NCBI GenBank assembly: GCA_020846145.1
Contig: JADLEL010000021.1
Location: 23,378 to 87,377, forward strand
Reading direction: 5' to 3'
Origin: Pirellulales bacterium
GTDB lineage: Bacteria; Planctomycetota; Planctomycetia; Pirellulales; Thermoguttaceae
Length of the DNA stretch: 64,000 nt
Part shown: positions 7,229 to 15,388 of the stretch, in pieces
Position numbering within the stretch: the first letter of the stretch is position 1
Layout: the number at the start of each line of letters is the position of its first letter
Position numbers and translations under genes: made by a program
Notes under the pieces: generated by a model
What the model saw: the letters and a program-made list of their open reading frames with translations, nothing else
The model's database searches: none
What the model was told of the DNA's origin: nothing

Positions 7229-9513
7229 TGCCTGAAATATCCCAATTATTACCCCTGATTCCCGCCTTGCCCTTGGCGGCCGCGATGCTGACGGCCGTGC
7301 TGGGGCCGCGGCTGCTGCGCAAGCAAAGCCATTGGCCGACGGTTTTGGCGTTGGCGCTCTCCTGCACGGCCAGTTTGATGCTGCTATGCAAAGTGCATCG
7401 CGAGGCGGGGCAGGAGGAGTATGAAAGATCAGGGTATGAAAAGATCGTTACGCTATACACTTGGGCAAATGTGGACGAGGCGTATGAATCGGATCTTCGA
7501 TTGAGAAGTCCCGAAGGGACGGTAGTCATTAGCCAGGGGCGTAAGCCCCTGGAAAATGGTCGCTTACGCCAACAAAGCCCCGAAGGGGCGACAGTGAATT
7601 CCCGAAGGGACGACAGTAACAAGGACTCTCTCGCTACTGCCGCCCCGTTGGGGCTATATAATTCCGAGGTCATCCCTTTCCAGGGATTTACATCCCTGGC
7701 TAATGACTGCCGTCCCGAAGGGACTAAAAAGCAGGGAGCAACCATAAAAAACTTTCGCATCGAGATCGCGCTGCGCGCCGATCCGCTGACCGCCGTCATG
7801 CTCGCGGTCATAACGTTCGTATCGACCCTCGTGGCGATCTACTCCATCGGCTATATGCACGGCGATCCGGGCTATTGGCGGTTCTTTAGCTATATCTCGC
7901 TTTTCGTCTTCTCGATGACGATGTTGGTCTCGGCCAGCAATTTCCTGCTGCTTTACGTGTTTTGGGAGGCGGTGGGGCTTTGCAGTTATTTACTGATCGG
8001 CTTCTGGTGCGAAAAGCCCGCGGCCGCCGCGGCGGGGATGAAGGCGTTTTTGGTCAATCGGATCGGCGATTTTGGCTTCGCGCTGGGGATTTTCTTGATT
8101 TGGACGACTTTCGGCACGCTCGATTTCCACGATTCCACCGCGATGGGCGTGTTGGGCAAAATGCGGCTGGCCTCGCCGGAGCCGATCGTCAACGGCGCCG
8201 TCGGCACGGCCATCTGCCTGCTGCTCTTGCTCGGCGCGTGCGGCAAGAGCGCGCAGTTCCCGCTGCACGTCTGGCTGCCCGACGCGATGGAAGGCCCCAC
8301 GCCCGTCAGCGCGCTCATCCACGCCGCCACGATGGTTACGGCCGGCGTATATATGCTCGCCCGCTGCATGCCGCTCTTCGCCGCTTCCCCCTTCGCCCTG
8401 CACGCGGTGGCGGTCGTCGGCGGATTGACGGCCTTGATCGGCGCGGTCGTCGCCATCACGCAAACCGACTTGAAGCGAATCCTCGCCTACTCCACCATCA
8501 GCCACTTGGGCTATATGTTTCTGGCCATGGGCGCCGGCACCGTCCTCGGCGTCACGGCCGGCATGTTCCATCTCGTTACGCACGCCTTTTTCAAGGCCCT
8601 GCTGTTTCTCGCCGCCGGCAGCGTGATGCACGCGATGGGCGGCGTGATCGACATCCGCCGCTTCGGAGGCCTGCGGCGGATCATGCCCGTTACGCACTGG
8701 ACTTTCCTTATCGGCGGTTTGGCGATGGTCGGCATGATCCCCTTCGCCGGCTTTTACAGCAAAGACGCCATCCTCCTGGCCGTCGCCGAGAAATTCTCTT
8801 TCGGCAACCATGTCGATCTCGTCTATCAAACACTTTACTGGACCACGTTCGGCGGCATTTTCCTCATCGCCGTTTACACCTTCCGGCCTTTTCTTTTGAC
8901 TTTTTACGGAAAAGACACGGTCATTCCTCCGGAGGCCGGCCATCACGCCCACGAATCGCCCCTCTCGATGACCGGGCCGCTCGTGATCTTGGCCCTCGGC
9001 GCGGCCTTCCTGGGACTGTACCTCGAAAAAACCGGCGGATTGGCGGAATTTCTCGCGGGAACGCCTTCGGTCGCGTACTTGAATCGTTATCCGCTTGCTC
9101 CCGAACCGTCGCACGAAACTTTGGAATCGCTCCATTCGTCGATCGGCCGCCAAAGCACCGTGATGGTCGCCGCGGGCATCCTTTTTACGATCTTCCTTTA
9201 CGCCGGTTCGCGCCGCCGGCTGGCCGATCGCCTCGCCGGCCCGATGAAGCGCCTGGGCTTGTATCAGCTTTCCTTCGGCAAGCTGTTTTTCGATCCCCTG
9301 TACCGGTTGTTCGTCGTCCGACCGCTGGAATTATTCGCCCAAGCGTGCGCCTGGTTCGACAACCGCTTCATCGACGGCTCGGTGAACCTCGTCGGCATCT
9401 TGCCCAAGCTGCTCGGCGCCGCCCTCCGCCCGCTGCAAGGCGGATTGATCCAGTTTTACGCCCTCGCCATGATCCTCGGAGTTTTGATCTTCCTGGGAGT
9501 ACTATTGCTATAA
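7228..9513 (+). CDS. nuoL: NADH-quinone oxidoreductase subunit L with a large repeat-encoded insert
   Basis: The distal proton-pumping subunit of complex I, 761 residues against about 613 in E. coli. Antiporter-type motifs are clear: YVFWEAVGLCSYLLIGFW, GKSAQFPLHVWLPDAMEGPTPVSALIHAATMV and ISHLGYMFLAMGAG with LVTHAFFKALLFL. Residues about 92-169 are translated from a roughly 230-bp palindromic element. It sits in the polar loop between YTWANVDEAY and FRIEIALRADPLT, where other NuoL proteins have only a few residues. The frame is intact on both sides, so the enlarged protein is probably made. The gene ends 1 bp before nuoM. Confidence 0.95.
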   Translation: MPEISQLLPLIPALPLAAAMLTAVLGPRLLRKQSHWPTVLALALSCTASLMLLCKVHREAGQEEYERSGYEKIVTLYTWANVDEAYESDLRLRSPEGTVVISQGRKPLENGRLRQQSPEGATVNSRRDDSNKDSLATAAPLGLYNSEVIPFQGFTSLANDCRPEGTKKQGATIKNFRIEIALRADPLTAVMLAVITFVSTLVAIYSIGYMHGDPGYWRFFSYISLFVFSMTMLVSASNFLLLYVFWEAVGLCSYLLIGFWCEKPAAAAAGMKAFLVNRIGDFGFALGIFLIWTTFGTLDFHDSTAMGVLGKMRLASPEPIVNGAVGTAICLLLLLGACGKSAQFPLHVWLPDAMEGPTPVSALIHAATMVTAGVYMLARCMPLFAASPFALHAVAVVGGLTALIGAVVAITQTDLKRILAYSTISHLGYMFLAMGAGTVLGVTAGMFHLVTHAFFKALLFLAAGSVMHAMGGVIDIRRFGGLRRIMPVTHWTFLIGGLAMVGMIPFAGFYSKDAILLAVAEKFSFGNHVDLVYQTLYWTTFGGIFLIAVYTFRPFLLTFYGKDTVIPPEAGHHAHESPLSMTGPLVILALGAAFLGLYLEKTGGLAEFLAGTPSVAYLNRYPLAPEPSHETLESLHSSIGRQSTVMVAAGILFTIFLYAGSRRRLADRLAGPMKRLGLYQLSFGKLFFDPLYRLFVVRPLELFAQACAWFDNRFIDGSVNLVGILPKLLGAALRPLQGGLIQFYALAMILGVLIFLGVLLL
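7500..7735. repeat. composite palindromic element inside nuoL (CCCGAAGGGAC family)
   Basis: The left end reads GTCCCGAAGGGAC, then GGTAGTCATTAGCCAGGGG. The right end is its inverse: CCCTGGCTAATGACTGCCG then TCCCGAAGGGACT. Between them are further CCCCGAAGGGG-type palindromes and a CGCCCCGTTGGGGC hairpin. This looks like terminal inverted repeats of about 45 bp around smaller REP units. The element is open in the nuoL frame throughout. Confidence 0.88.
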
Positions 9514-9514
9514 A

Positions 9515-11143
9515 ATGCCCCACCTTCTGCTGTTAACGACGGTCTTCCTGCCGCTCCTCGGCGCTATGCTTTTGCACGGCGACCGCGTGGAGGTCCGCCG
9601 CCGCGCGCTGGCCGCGGCGATCGCCGCGCTGATCGGCGCGGCGGTCCTGATTGCCGCTTATCCCGGCGGAGCGCAGCCCTTCGCCGAGACCGATTTCGCC
9701 TGGTTCGGCGACGACGCTCCGGTCGATATCCGCTTCAATATCGCCCTGGACGGCCTCGGCCTCTGGCTCTTCGGCCTGACCGCGCTGTTGTCGATCACCG
9801 CCGTTCTCGTCGGCTGGGATGCGATCAAACAGCAGGCTTCGCTTTACTATCGGCTGCTCTTGATCCTCGAAACCGGCATGTTGGGCGTGTTCGTCGCCCG
9901 CGATATCATCCTCTTTTACGTCTTCTTCGAGTTCACGCTCATTCCGCTGTTTTTTCTGATCGGAATCTGGGGGAGCGAGGAACGCCGCTATGCGGCGATC
10001 AAGTTTTTCCTCTTCACGCTCGCCGGCAGCGTGCTGACGTTCCTGGGACTTTTATCCATCGTGATCTGGGACTACGCGAACCCGATCGGTCCCGCCGCCG
10101 ATTGGAAAATGACCTTTTCCATTCCGCAACTCACCGCGCATCTGTGCCTGCGGCCGATGGACGAGCAGTTGCAGTTGTGGATCTTCCTCGCCCTTTTCGC
10201 CGGCTTCGCCGTTAAAGTGCCGCTCTTCCCCCTGCACACCTGGCTCCCCTTGGCCCACGTGCAAGCGCCCACCGCGGGGAGCGTGATTCTGGCGGGCATT
10301 CTCTTGAAGATCGGCACCTACGGTTTCGTGCGTTTCAATCTGGCCATGCTGCCCGCCGCCTCCGCCTTGCTCGTGCCGTGGATGCTGGGATTGGCCGCGG
10401 CGGGCATCATCTACGGGGCACTCGTCGCGCTCGCCCAAAAGGACATGAAAAAACTCATCGCCTATTCCAGCGTGAGCCATCTGGGCTTTTGCATGTTGGG
10501 ACTCTTCGCCGCCAATCCACTGGGCGTCGAAGGCGCAACCTTGCAAATGATCAACCACGGGCTTTCCACCGGTGGGCTGTTCGCTGTGGTCGGAATGCTT
10601 TACGAACGCTACCATACGCGGCAAATCGCCGACTTGGGCGGACTCGCCAAAAAACTCCCCGTCCTGAGCTTCTTCATGCTCGTGCTGACGCTCTCGAGCA
10701 TCGGCCTGCCGGGGCTTAACGGCTTCGTCGGCGAGTTCCTAATCCTCCTCGGCGCGTTCCAGCGCGCTTGGGCAGGCGTTCCCCTGTCGGCCGGCTGGAC
10801 GTTGAAAACCATCTCCATTCTCGCCGTTTTCGGTGTGGTGTTGGGCGCATGGTACATGCTCTGGATGTACCTGCGGATATTCTTCGGACCGCTCCGCGAG
10901 CCGAAAGACGAAGACCACCACGAGGAAGTCCGCGACATGAACTCCCGCGAGATCGCCTCCCTGCTGCCGCTCCTGCTGTTCATCGTTTGGATCGGCGTCT
11001 ATCCGCGGTTTTTCCTGGATCGCATGAGTCCCACGTTGCAGCAGTTGACCGGAAATGTTCAAGCAAAATGCGATATTACGGTAACGGCAAATAATACTTC
11101 CGATCTTGCGCCGCCGATCGCCCCGCGTGGACGCGGGGGCTAA
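9515..11143 (+). CDS. nuoM: NADH-quinone oxidoreductase subunit M
   Basis: The 542-residue antiporter-like membrane subunit of complex I. Characteristic stretches include FYVFFEFTLIPLFFLIGIWG, KVPLFPLHTWLPLAHVQAP and KLIAYSSVSHLGFCMLGLFA, with the conserved membrane Lys and Glu residues. It starts 1 bp after the nuoL stop, which suggests translational coupling. The last roughly 30 residues (after LTGNVQAKCD) are polar and read partly from a GCGTGGACGCGGGGG stretch, so the C-terminus may be extended. Confidence 0.97.
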   Translation: MPHLLLLTTVFLPLLGAMLLHGDRVEVRRRALAAAIAALIGAAVLIAAYPGGAQPFAETDFAWFGDDAPVDIRFNIALDGLGLWLFGLTALLSITAVLVGWDAIKQQASLYYRLLLILETGMLGVFVARDIILFYVFFEFTLIPLFFLIGIWGSEERRYAAIKFFLFTLAGSVLTFLGLLSIVIWDYANPIGPAADWKMTFSIPQLTAHLCLRPMDEQLQLWIFLALFAGFAVKVPLFPLHTWLPLAHVQAPTAGSVILAGILLKIGTYGFVRFNLAMLPAASALLVPWMLGLAAAGIIYGALVALAQKDMKKLIAYSSVSHLGFCMLGLFAANPLGVEGATLQMINHGLSTGGLFAVVGMLYERYHTRQIADLGGLAKKLPVLSFFMLVLTLSSIGLPGLNGFVGEFLILLGAFQRAWAGVPLSAGWTLKTISILAVFGVVLGAWYMLWMYLRIFFGPLREPKDEDHHEEVRDMNSREIASLLPLLLFIVWIGVYPRFFLDRMSPTLQQLTGNVQAKCDITVTANNTSDLAPPIAPRGRGG

Positions 11144-11149
11144 ACGAGA

Positions 11150-11208
11150 TCTTAATTCCCTATCCCCCATCCCCTATCCCCTGTTCCCCGTCCCCTGTCC
11201 CCTTTGCC
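11150..11208. repeat. CCCCTATCCCC low-complexity leader before nuoN
   Basis: The sequence is built from CCCTATCCCC and CCCTGTCCCC words and ends two bases before the nuoN ATG. Shine-Dalgarno sequence is absent, because the leader is almost pure C/T. The same word family occurs at 39727-39760, 40017-40066, 40554-40588 and 62340-62370. Confidence 0.6.
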
Positions 11209-11209
11209 G

Positions 11210-12736
11210 ATGACTTATCAAACTGTGCTTCAATTGCTGCCCGAAATCCTACTGGTCGCCTTCGCCGTGGCGATTTACGTGGGCAGCGCGTTTTCGGACG
11301 CGCAGCGCGGCTGGAACCGCGCCGCGCTCGCGGGCGTCGTTTTGGCGGCTTGCGCGCTCGCGACCGTGCATTACCATCCCGCCGGCGGATATCCCCTTTT
11401 CCAGGACGGTTTGGCCCTCTTCGCCCGCTGGATGGCCCTCGCCTTGGCGGCCTTGTATATCTTGCTGAGTTTCAAGCCCCTCCCCGGCGGCGGCACGCCC
11501 GAAATGTTCGGCTCGCTCCTGTTGATCGTCGCCGGCGTCATGCTCGCCGCCGCCGCGGCCGATCTGGTGCTGATCTTCGTGAGCCTGGAACTGATTTCGA
11601 TCCCCACGTACATCCTGCTCTACCTCGGCCGGCGCGACGCGCTCCAGCAGGAATCGGCCGCGAAATACTTTTATTTGAGCGTGCTGTCGTCGGCGATTCT
11701 GCTCTACGGTTTCAGCTTTCTCTACGGCCTGGCCGGTTCCACCGACTTGCACAATATTCACGATGTCTTTCTCGATGCCGGAGGCCTTCCGCAAGGATTC
11801 GAGCTATTCGCCAAATTGGCGGCCGTGCTCGCGATTGCCGGATTGAGCTTCCGCCTGACGGCCGTGCCGTTCCACTTTTACGCTCCCGACGTCTATCAAG
11901 GCACGACCCACGCCAACGCCGCGCTGCTTTCGGTGATTCCCAAGCTCGCCGGCCTCGCGGTCCTGGTGCGAATCGCGTGGTGGGCCATGCCCGACGGGGG
12001 ACATCTCGCCCTGGGCATCGTCGCCGCGCTGGCCGTGCTTTCGATGACGCTCGGCAACGTGCTGGCGCTCTGGCAGGATAACCTGCGGCGGCTGATGGCC
12101 TATTCCTCGATCGCCCACGCGGGCTATCTGCTGCTCGGCTTGGCGGCGGCGCTGGCGATGCGAAATATTCAGCCCGGCGCTTGGGACGGCATCGGGGCGA
12201 TGATGTTTTATCTCTGCGTGTATGCGGCGGCCACGATCGGCACGTTCGCCGTTTTCGAGCATCTCGGCGGTTCCACGCGCCGCGTGGAAGGGATCGACGA
12301 GCTTGCCGGACTCGGCCGCGAAAAACCGACCGTCGCCGCCATGCTCGCCGCGTTCATGTTCAGCTTGACGGGCATTCCCATTTTGGCGGGCTTTTGGGGA
12401 AAATTCCAGATTTTCGGCAGTGCGCTCAGCGTGGCCTCCGACGCCGAGACGGCCTTTTTACGTCCGCTGTTCATCGCGCTGGCGGTCGTCGGCGTCCTCA
12501 ATGCGGCGGTTTCGGCGGCGTATTATTTGCGGATCGTCGGCGCGATGTACTTTCGCGCCCCCCTCGGCAAATTCCGCGCCGAAGGCGGCACGGGCGCTTT
12601 GCTGGCCGCGGCCCTCTGCTGCCTGCTCGTACTCGGCCTCGGCCTGTATCCCCGCCCCTTGCTCCGCGCATCGGACCGCGCCCGCCCGCAACTCGAAATC
12701 GTAGGACAGGTTTCCAACCTGTCTCACCCCAAATGA
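11210..12736 (+). CDS. nuoN: NADH-quinone oxidoreductase subunit N
   Basis: The 508-residue third antiporter-like subunit of complex I. LVSLELISIPTYILLYLG-like, FRLTAVPFHFYAPDVYQGTT and LMAYSSIAHAGYLLLGLAAA segments are diagnostic. A TTG two codons upstream is possible, but ATG at 11210 matches family N-termini. The final roughly 10 residues (GQVSNLSHPK) are encoded by a GACAGGTTTCCAACCTGTC palindrome. The original stop was therefore lost and replaced by one in the repeat. Confidence 0.95.
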   Translation: MTYQTVLQLLPEILLVAFAVAIYVGSAFSDAQRGWNRAALAGVVLAACALATVHYHPAGGYPLFQDGLALFARWMALALAALYILLSFKPLPGGGTPEMFGSLLLIVAGVMLAAAAADLVLIFVSLELISIPTYILLYLGRRDALQQESAAKYFYLSVLSSAILLYGFSFLYGLAGSTDLHNIHDVFLDAGGLPQGFELFAKLAAVLAIAGLSFRLTAVPFHFYAPDVYQGTTHANAALLSVIPKLAGLAVLVRIAWWAMPDGGHLALGIVAALAVLSMTLGNVLALWQDNLRRLMAYSSIAHAGYLLLGLAAALAMRNIQPGAWDGIGAMMFYLCVYAAATIGTFAVFEHLGGSTRRVEGIDELAGLGREKPTVAAMLAAFMFSLTGIPILAGFWGKFQIFGSALSVASDAETAFLRPLFIALAVVGVLNAAVSAAYYLRIVGAMYFRAPLGKFRAEGGTGALLAAALCCLLVLGLGLYPRPLLRASDRARPQLEIVGQVSNLSHPK

Positions 12737-12757
12737 CAGGTTGGAAACCTGTCCTCC
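12702..12757. repeat. paired ACAGGTTTCCAACCTGT palindrome at nuoN 3' end
   Basis: GTAGGACAGGTTTCCAACCTGTC is followed by its inverse GACAGGTTGGAAACCTGTCC after a short spacer. It straddles the nuoN stop codon. Relatives lie at 32850-32937, 60340-60363 and 61760-61823, with a partial copy near 15341-15362. It could also act as a hairpin at the end of the nuo transcript. Confidence 0.85.
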
Positions 12758-12768
12758 ATGAGACTTCA

Positions 12769-14301
12769 ATGTCCGGCAAACGTGCTTCCGCGAACGACCT
12801 GATGCGCCTGCTTAACGCGGCGTCGCAGCCGATCTATGCGCTGGATGAGGACTTAACGATCGTCTTCCTCAATTCGGCATGTAGGGAATGGCTGGGACCG
12901 GCCGCCGAAGGATTGATCGGCGCGCGCGCGGCGTATTGTTCGCCTGCCGATTCGACATCGCCCGAAGGCATTGCCGCCGGCCTTTGCCCACCGCCCGAAG
13001 CAATCGCCGGGAAACCATCCGTTGCGTTAGTCGCTTGCCTCTCCCCTCTCCCTTTGGGAGAGGGGCAGGGGGTGAGGGCCGAATCGCCCGCAAATCGCCC
13101 GCACCCCATCCCTCTCCCGACACCAACCGAAGGTTGGTCGGGAGAAGGGACATCAATCGAAAAACATCGCCGATCGCAATTCATCCCTTTGGGCACGTCG
13201 GATAATCTTCGCGGCATCTTGGCGATTCTGGAGCCGGAAGATTGTCCCGGCGCGTCCGCCGAAGTTGAAGCATCCCCCGCCGCGGAACCGGGCCGCGAAG
13301 CATTGCACGCCGCCATCCGCCGCTTTCGCCGCGAGGCGGCGGGGCGATTTTCGGCCGATCATCTCATCGGCGTCGGCCCCGCCATGCAACTCGCGCGGCG
13401 GCAGGTCGAGGCCGCCGGAGCGAGCGGTTGCAGCGTCTGCATTTCCGGCCCGCCGGGCAGCGGCCGCGAACGCCTGGCCTCCGCCATTCATTACCGCGCC
13501 CACCCCGAAGACGTCGATGTTCCCTTCACGCAGGGCGGGCTGATCTCCTTGGACTGCTCGGTCTTGCCCGCCGATCTGTTCCTTTCCTCCTTTGCGGCAT
13601 TGGCGCGGTCGCCCGCGGCAATCGAGCTATCGTCCAGCGAGCCGAGGGGTTTATCCCCTCGGCTGTTCCCTACCACCCTCGTTCTCCACCGCGTCGATGA
13701 ACTGTCCGCCGAATTGCAGGTCGAACTCGCCTCCTTGTTTTCGAAAAAGCCCTTTCCGCGGCGGTTGCTCTCCACGGCCGCCGCGCCGCTGGGCGAACTC
13801 GCACAGCGGGGGAAATTCCGCGCCGATCTGGCGGCCCTGTTGAGCACCCTCGCCATCCAATTGCCTCCGCTAAAGGATCGCCGCGAAGATCTGCCGCTTT
13901 TGGCCCAGATTTTTTTGGAAGACTGCAATCGCCGAAATCCCAAGCAAGTCGGCGGCTTCGCGCCCGAAGCCCTCGACATGCTCGACGCCTACGTCTGGCC
14001 GGGCAATTTAGACGAACTCGCCGCGGTCGTCGCCGCCGCCCATAAAAATGCCCAAGCCGCTGAAATCCGTCCCGCGGAACTTCCCCCGCAAATCCATCTG
14101 GCCGCCCAAGCCGCGGCCCATCCCCGCCGGCAGGAAGAACAAATCCGCCTCGATGAATTCCTCGAACGCGTCGAGCGGGAACTCATCCGCCGCGCGTTGG
14201 CCCGAGCGAAAGGCAACAAGACCAAAGCCGCCCGCCTGCTGGGATTGACCCGTCCCCGTCTCTACCGCCGGATGGTGCAACTCGGATTGGAGGAAGCCTA
14301 G
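12769..14301 (+). CDS. degenerate NtrC-like regulator (PAS / AAA+ / Fis-type HTH)
   Basis: 510 residues. The N-terminus looks like a PAS fold (about 10-60, ALDEDLTIVFLNSACREWLG). The middle is a sigma-54-activator type AAA+ domain: Walker A-like GPPGSGRE (about 228-235) has Arg in place of the catalytic Lys, the DExD Walker B has become HRVDELS, and no GAFTGA loop is visible. R-ADLAALLSTLAIQLPPLKD-RREDLPLL matches the family. A Fis-type helix-turn-helix ends the protein (NKTKAARLLGLTRPRLYRR). ATPase activity and sigma-54 contact are therefore doubtful; it may act as a plain DNA-binding regulator. Two repeat-encoded inserts occur at about residues 91-129 and 288-301. Confidence 0.8.
   Translation: MSGKRASANDLMRLLNAASQPIYALDEDLTIVFLNSACREWLGPAAEGLIGARAAYCSPADSTSPEGIAAGLCPPPEAIAGKPSVALVACLSPLPLGEGQGVRAESPANRPHPIPLPTPTEGWSGEGTSIEKHRRSQFIPLGTSDNLRGILAILEPEDCPGASAEVEASPAAEPGREALHAAIRRFRREAAGRFSADHLIGVGPAMQLARRQVEAAGASGCSVCISGPPGSGRERLASAIHYRAHPEDVDVPFTQGGLISLDCSVLPADLFLSSFAALARSPAAIELSSSEPRGLSPRLFPTTLVLHRVDELSAELQVELASLFSKKPFPRRLLSTAAAPLGELAQRGKFRADLAALLSTLAIQLPPLKDRREDLPLLAQIFLEDCNRRNPKQVGGFAPEALDMLDAYVWPGNLDELAAVVAAAHKNAQAAEIRPAELPPQIHLAAQAAAHPRRQEEQIRLDEFLERVERELIRRALARAKGNKTKAARLLGLTRPRLYRRMVQLGLEEA
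13037..13154. repeat. CTCTCCCTTTGGGAGAG element inside regulator gene
   Basis: The left part contains CTCTCCCTTTGGGAGAGGGG and a GGGGGTGAGGG tail. The right part, CCATCCCTCTCCCGACACC then GGTTGGTCGGGAGAAGGG, is its diverged inverse. It is read in frame (SPLPLGEGQGVRA...). A related intergenic copy lies at about 44668-44740. Confidence 0.8.
13632..13670. repeat. GCCGAGGGG palindrome inside regulator gene
   Basis: AGCGAGCCGAGGGGTTTATC then CCCTCGGCTG is a single-unit copy of the family found in nuoG at 2817-2916. It is read as SEPRGLSPRLF, between the Walker A and Walker B regions. Confidence 0.85.
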
Positions 14302-14415
14302 GACCGAGCGGTGGAGAAGAGGGATAGGGAAGAAAAATCGTTTCGCGCTCCGGCTTGTGAATAAATATGTCAGTTTAATTACGCCGAATCCAGTTCAAGT
14401 ATATAGGAGAGTAGC

Positions 14416-14853
14416 ATGAGTTTTTTTAGAAATCTTTTTGGAAAGAAAGAACCACAATTAGCCACTACACCTAAACCTTTGATGGTAAATATTTTATGGT
14501 GCTTTAGTGGCTCTCCCTTTAACGACAGAGTCTCATTCGACGAGGCAGTTCGAAAATTTCAAATCAAAATTCGCAAGGGAGAAGATGAATGGCAACCGGA
14601 ACAAATCGTTCTTCGCTATCCGCGGATCAGGATCCAATACATGTGTTGGCAGGGTGATGATCAGATCGAACCTATATTGGAGTTAGTTAGCGACAATGGA
14701 GAGTACTTCACTGCTGGAGAGTTGCTGTTCAAAATTCATAATGCAGTAGTGGATCAGCTTAGTCAGATTGACCACAAGTTCTTTGAAGGTTTGAGCTTGG
14801 ATGAAAGAGGCTCTGTGCAAGTGCCTTTGTATCAGTTGGGACAAGGAAGTTAG
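14416..14853 (+). CDS. hypothetical protein (145 aa), AT-rich
   Basis: I cannot assign this protein (MSFFRNLFGKKEPQLATTPK...). It has no signal peptide; the N-terminal KNLFGKKE-like stretch resembles the start of small cytosolic regulators. The body alternates beta-like strands and ends in an amphipathic helix. TAGGAGAGTAGC upstream supplies a good ribosome-binding site (AGGAG). Codon use is AT-rich relative to both neighbours, suggesting acquisition. It sits alone between the regulator and the receiver-like gene. Confidence 0.7.
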   Translation: MSFFRNLFGKKEPQLATTPKPLMVNILWCFSGSPFNDRVSFDEAVRKFQIKIRKGEDEWQPEQIVLRYPRIRIQYMCWQGDDQIEPILELVSDNGEYFTAGELLFKIHNAVVDQLSQIDHKFFEGLSLDERGSVQVPLYQLGQGS

Positions 14854-14894
14854 ATGTCGTAAAGAACGGATAATCGTTCGAGATAATTGCTAAA

Positions 14895-15341
14895 ATGAAA
14901 GAACAATCCCCATTATCACCGGCACGGTTGATCGTTTGCGAACGCCACGGTCGTTGGGCGGTCCTGTTGCAGCGAAAGGTGGCCGAGTCGGGGGTGCGCG
15001 TCTGCGAAACCCGCTCTCTAGCCGATTGCCGCGCCGAAATCGCCCTTTCGCCCGCCTCCCTGGCGGTCATCGAACTGCCCTCCATCAACTTGAGCGAACT
15101 GCTGAAGACCGTCCGCCTCTGGGAGCGCGATTATCCGCTGCTGCGCTGGGTGGCCGTCGCCGACCGTTCGCTTGCCGGCTACGAGTGGCTCCTCCGCGAG
15201 GCCGGAGCGGTCCATTTCACCTGTTCGCCGCGACAAGTTGCCCCGCTGGCCCAATTGGCCTGCCGCCACCTGGCCCAAATTCCCCCGCCTTCGCTAAATC
15301 TCGCGGAACGCATTTGGGCCTCCTTGCCTTGGGAAACGTAG
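14895..15341 (+). CDS. hypothetical protein, receiver-like fold
   Basis: The 148-residue protein alternates hydrophobic strands and helices like a CheY-type domain (RLIVCER, LAVIELPSI, LLRWVAVAD). The phosphoacceptor position reads IELPSI instead of an Asp-bearing strand, so phosphorylation is unlikely. It lies 47 bp upstream of the mrp/apbC gene and is probably co-transcribed with it. The function is unknown. Confidence 0.65.
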   Translation: MKEQSPLSPARLIVCERHGRWAVLLQRKVAESGVRVCETRSLADCRAEIALSPASLAVIELPSINLSELLKTVRLWERDYPLLRWVAVADRSLAGYEWLLREAGAVHFTCSPRQVAPLAQLACRHLAQIPPPSLNLAERIWASLPWET

Positions 15342-15388
15342 GACCGGTTTCCAATCCGTCGTGAAAAATGAAGGATGAATAATTCACC

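Noticed and set aside
7990..9153. 387-codon open frame on the minus strand opposite nuoL
   Set aside because: It is a shadow of a strongly conserved gene, rich in Arg/Asp/Glu and lacking any family pattern.
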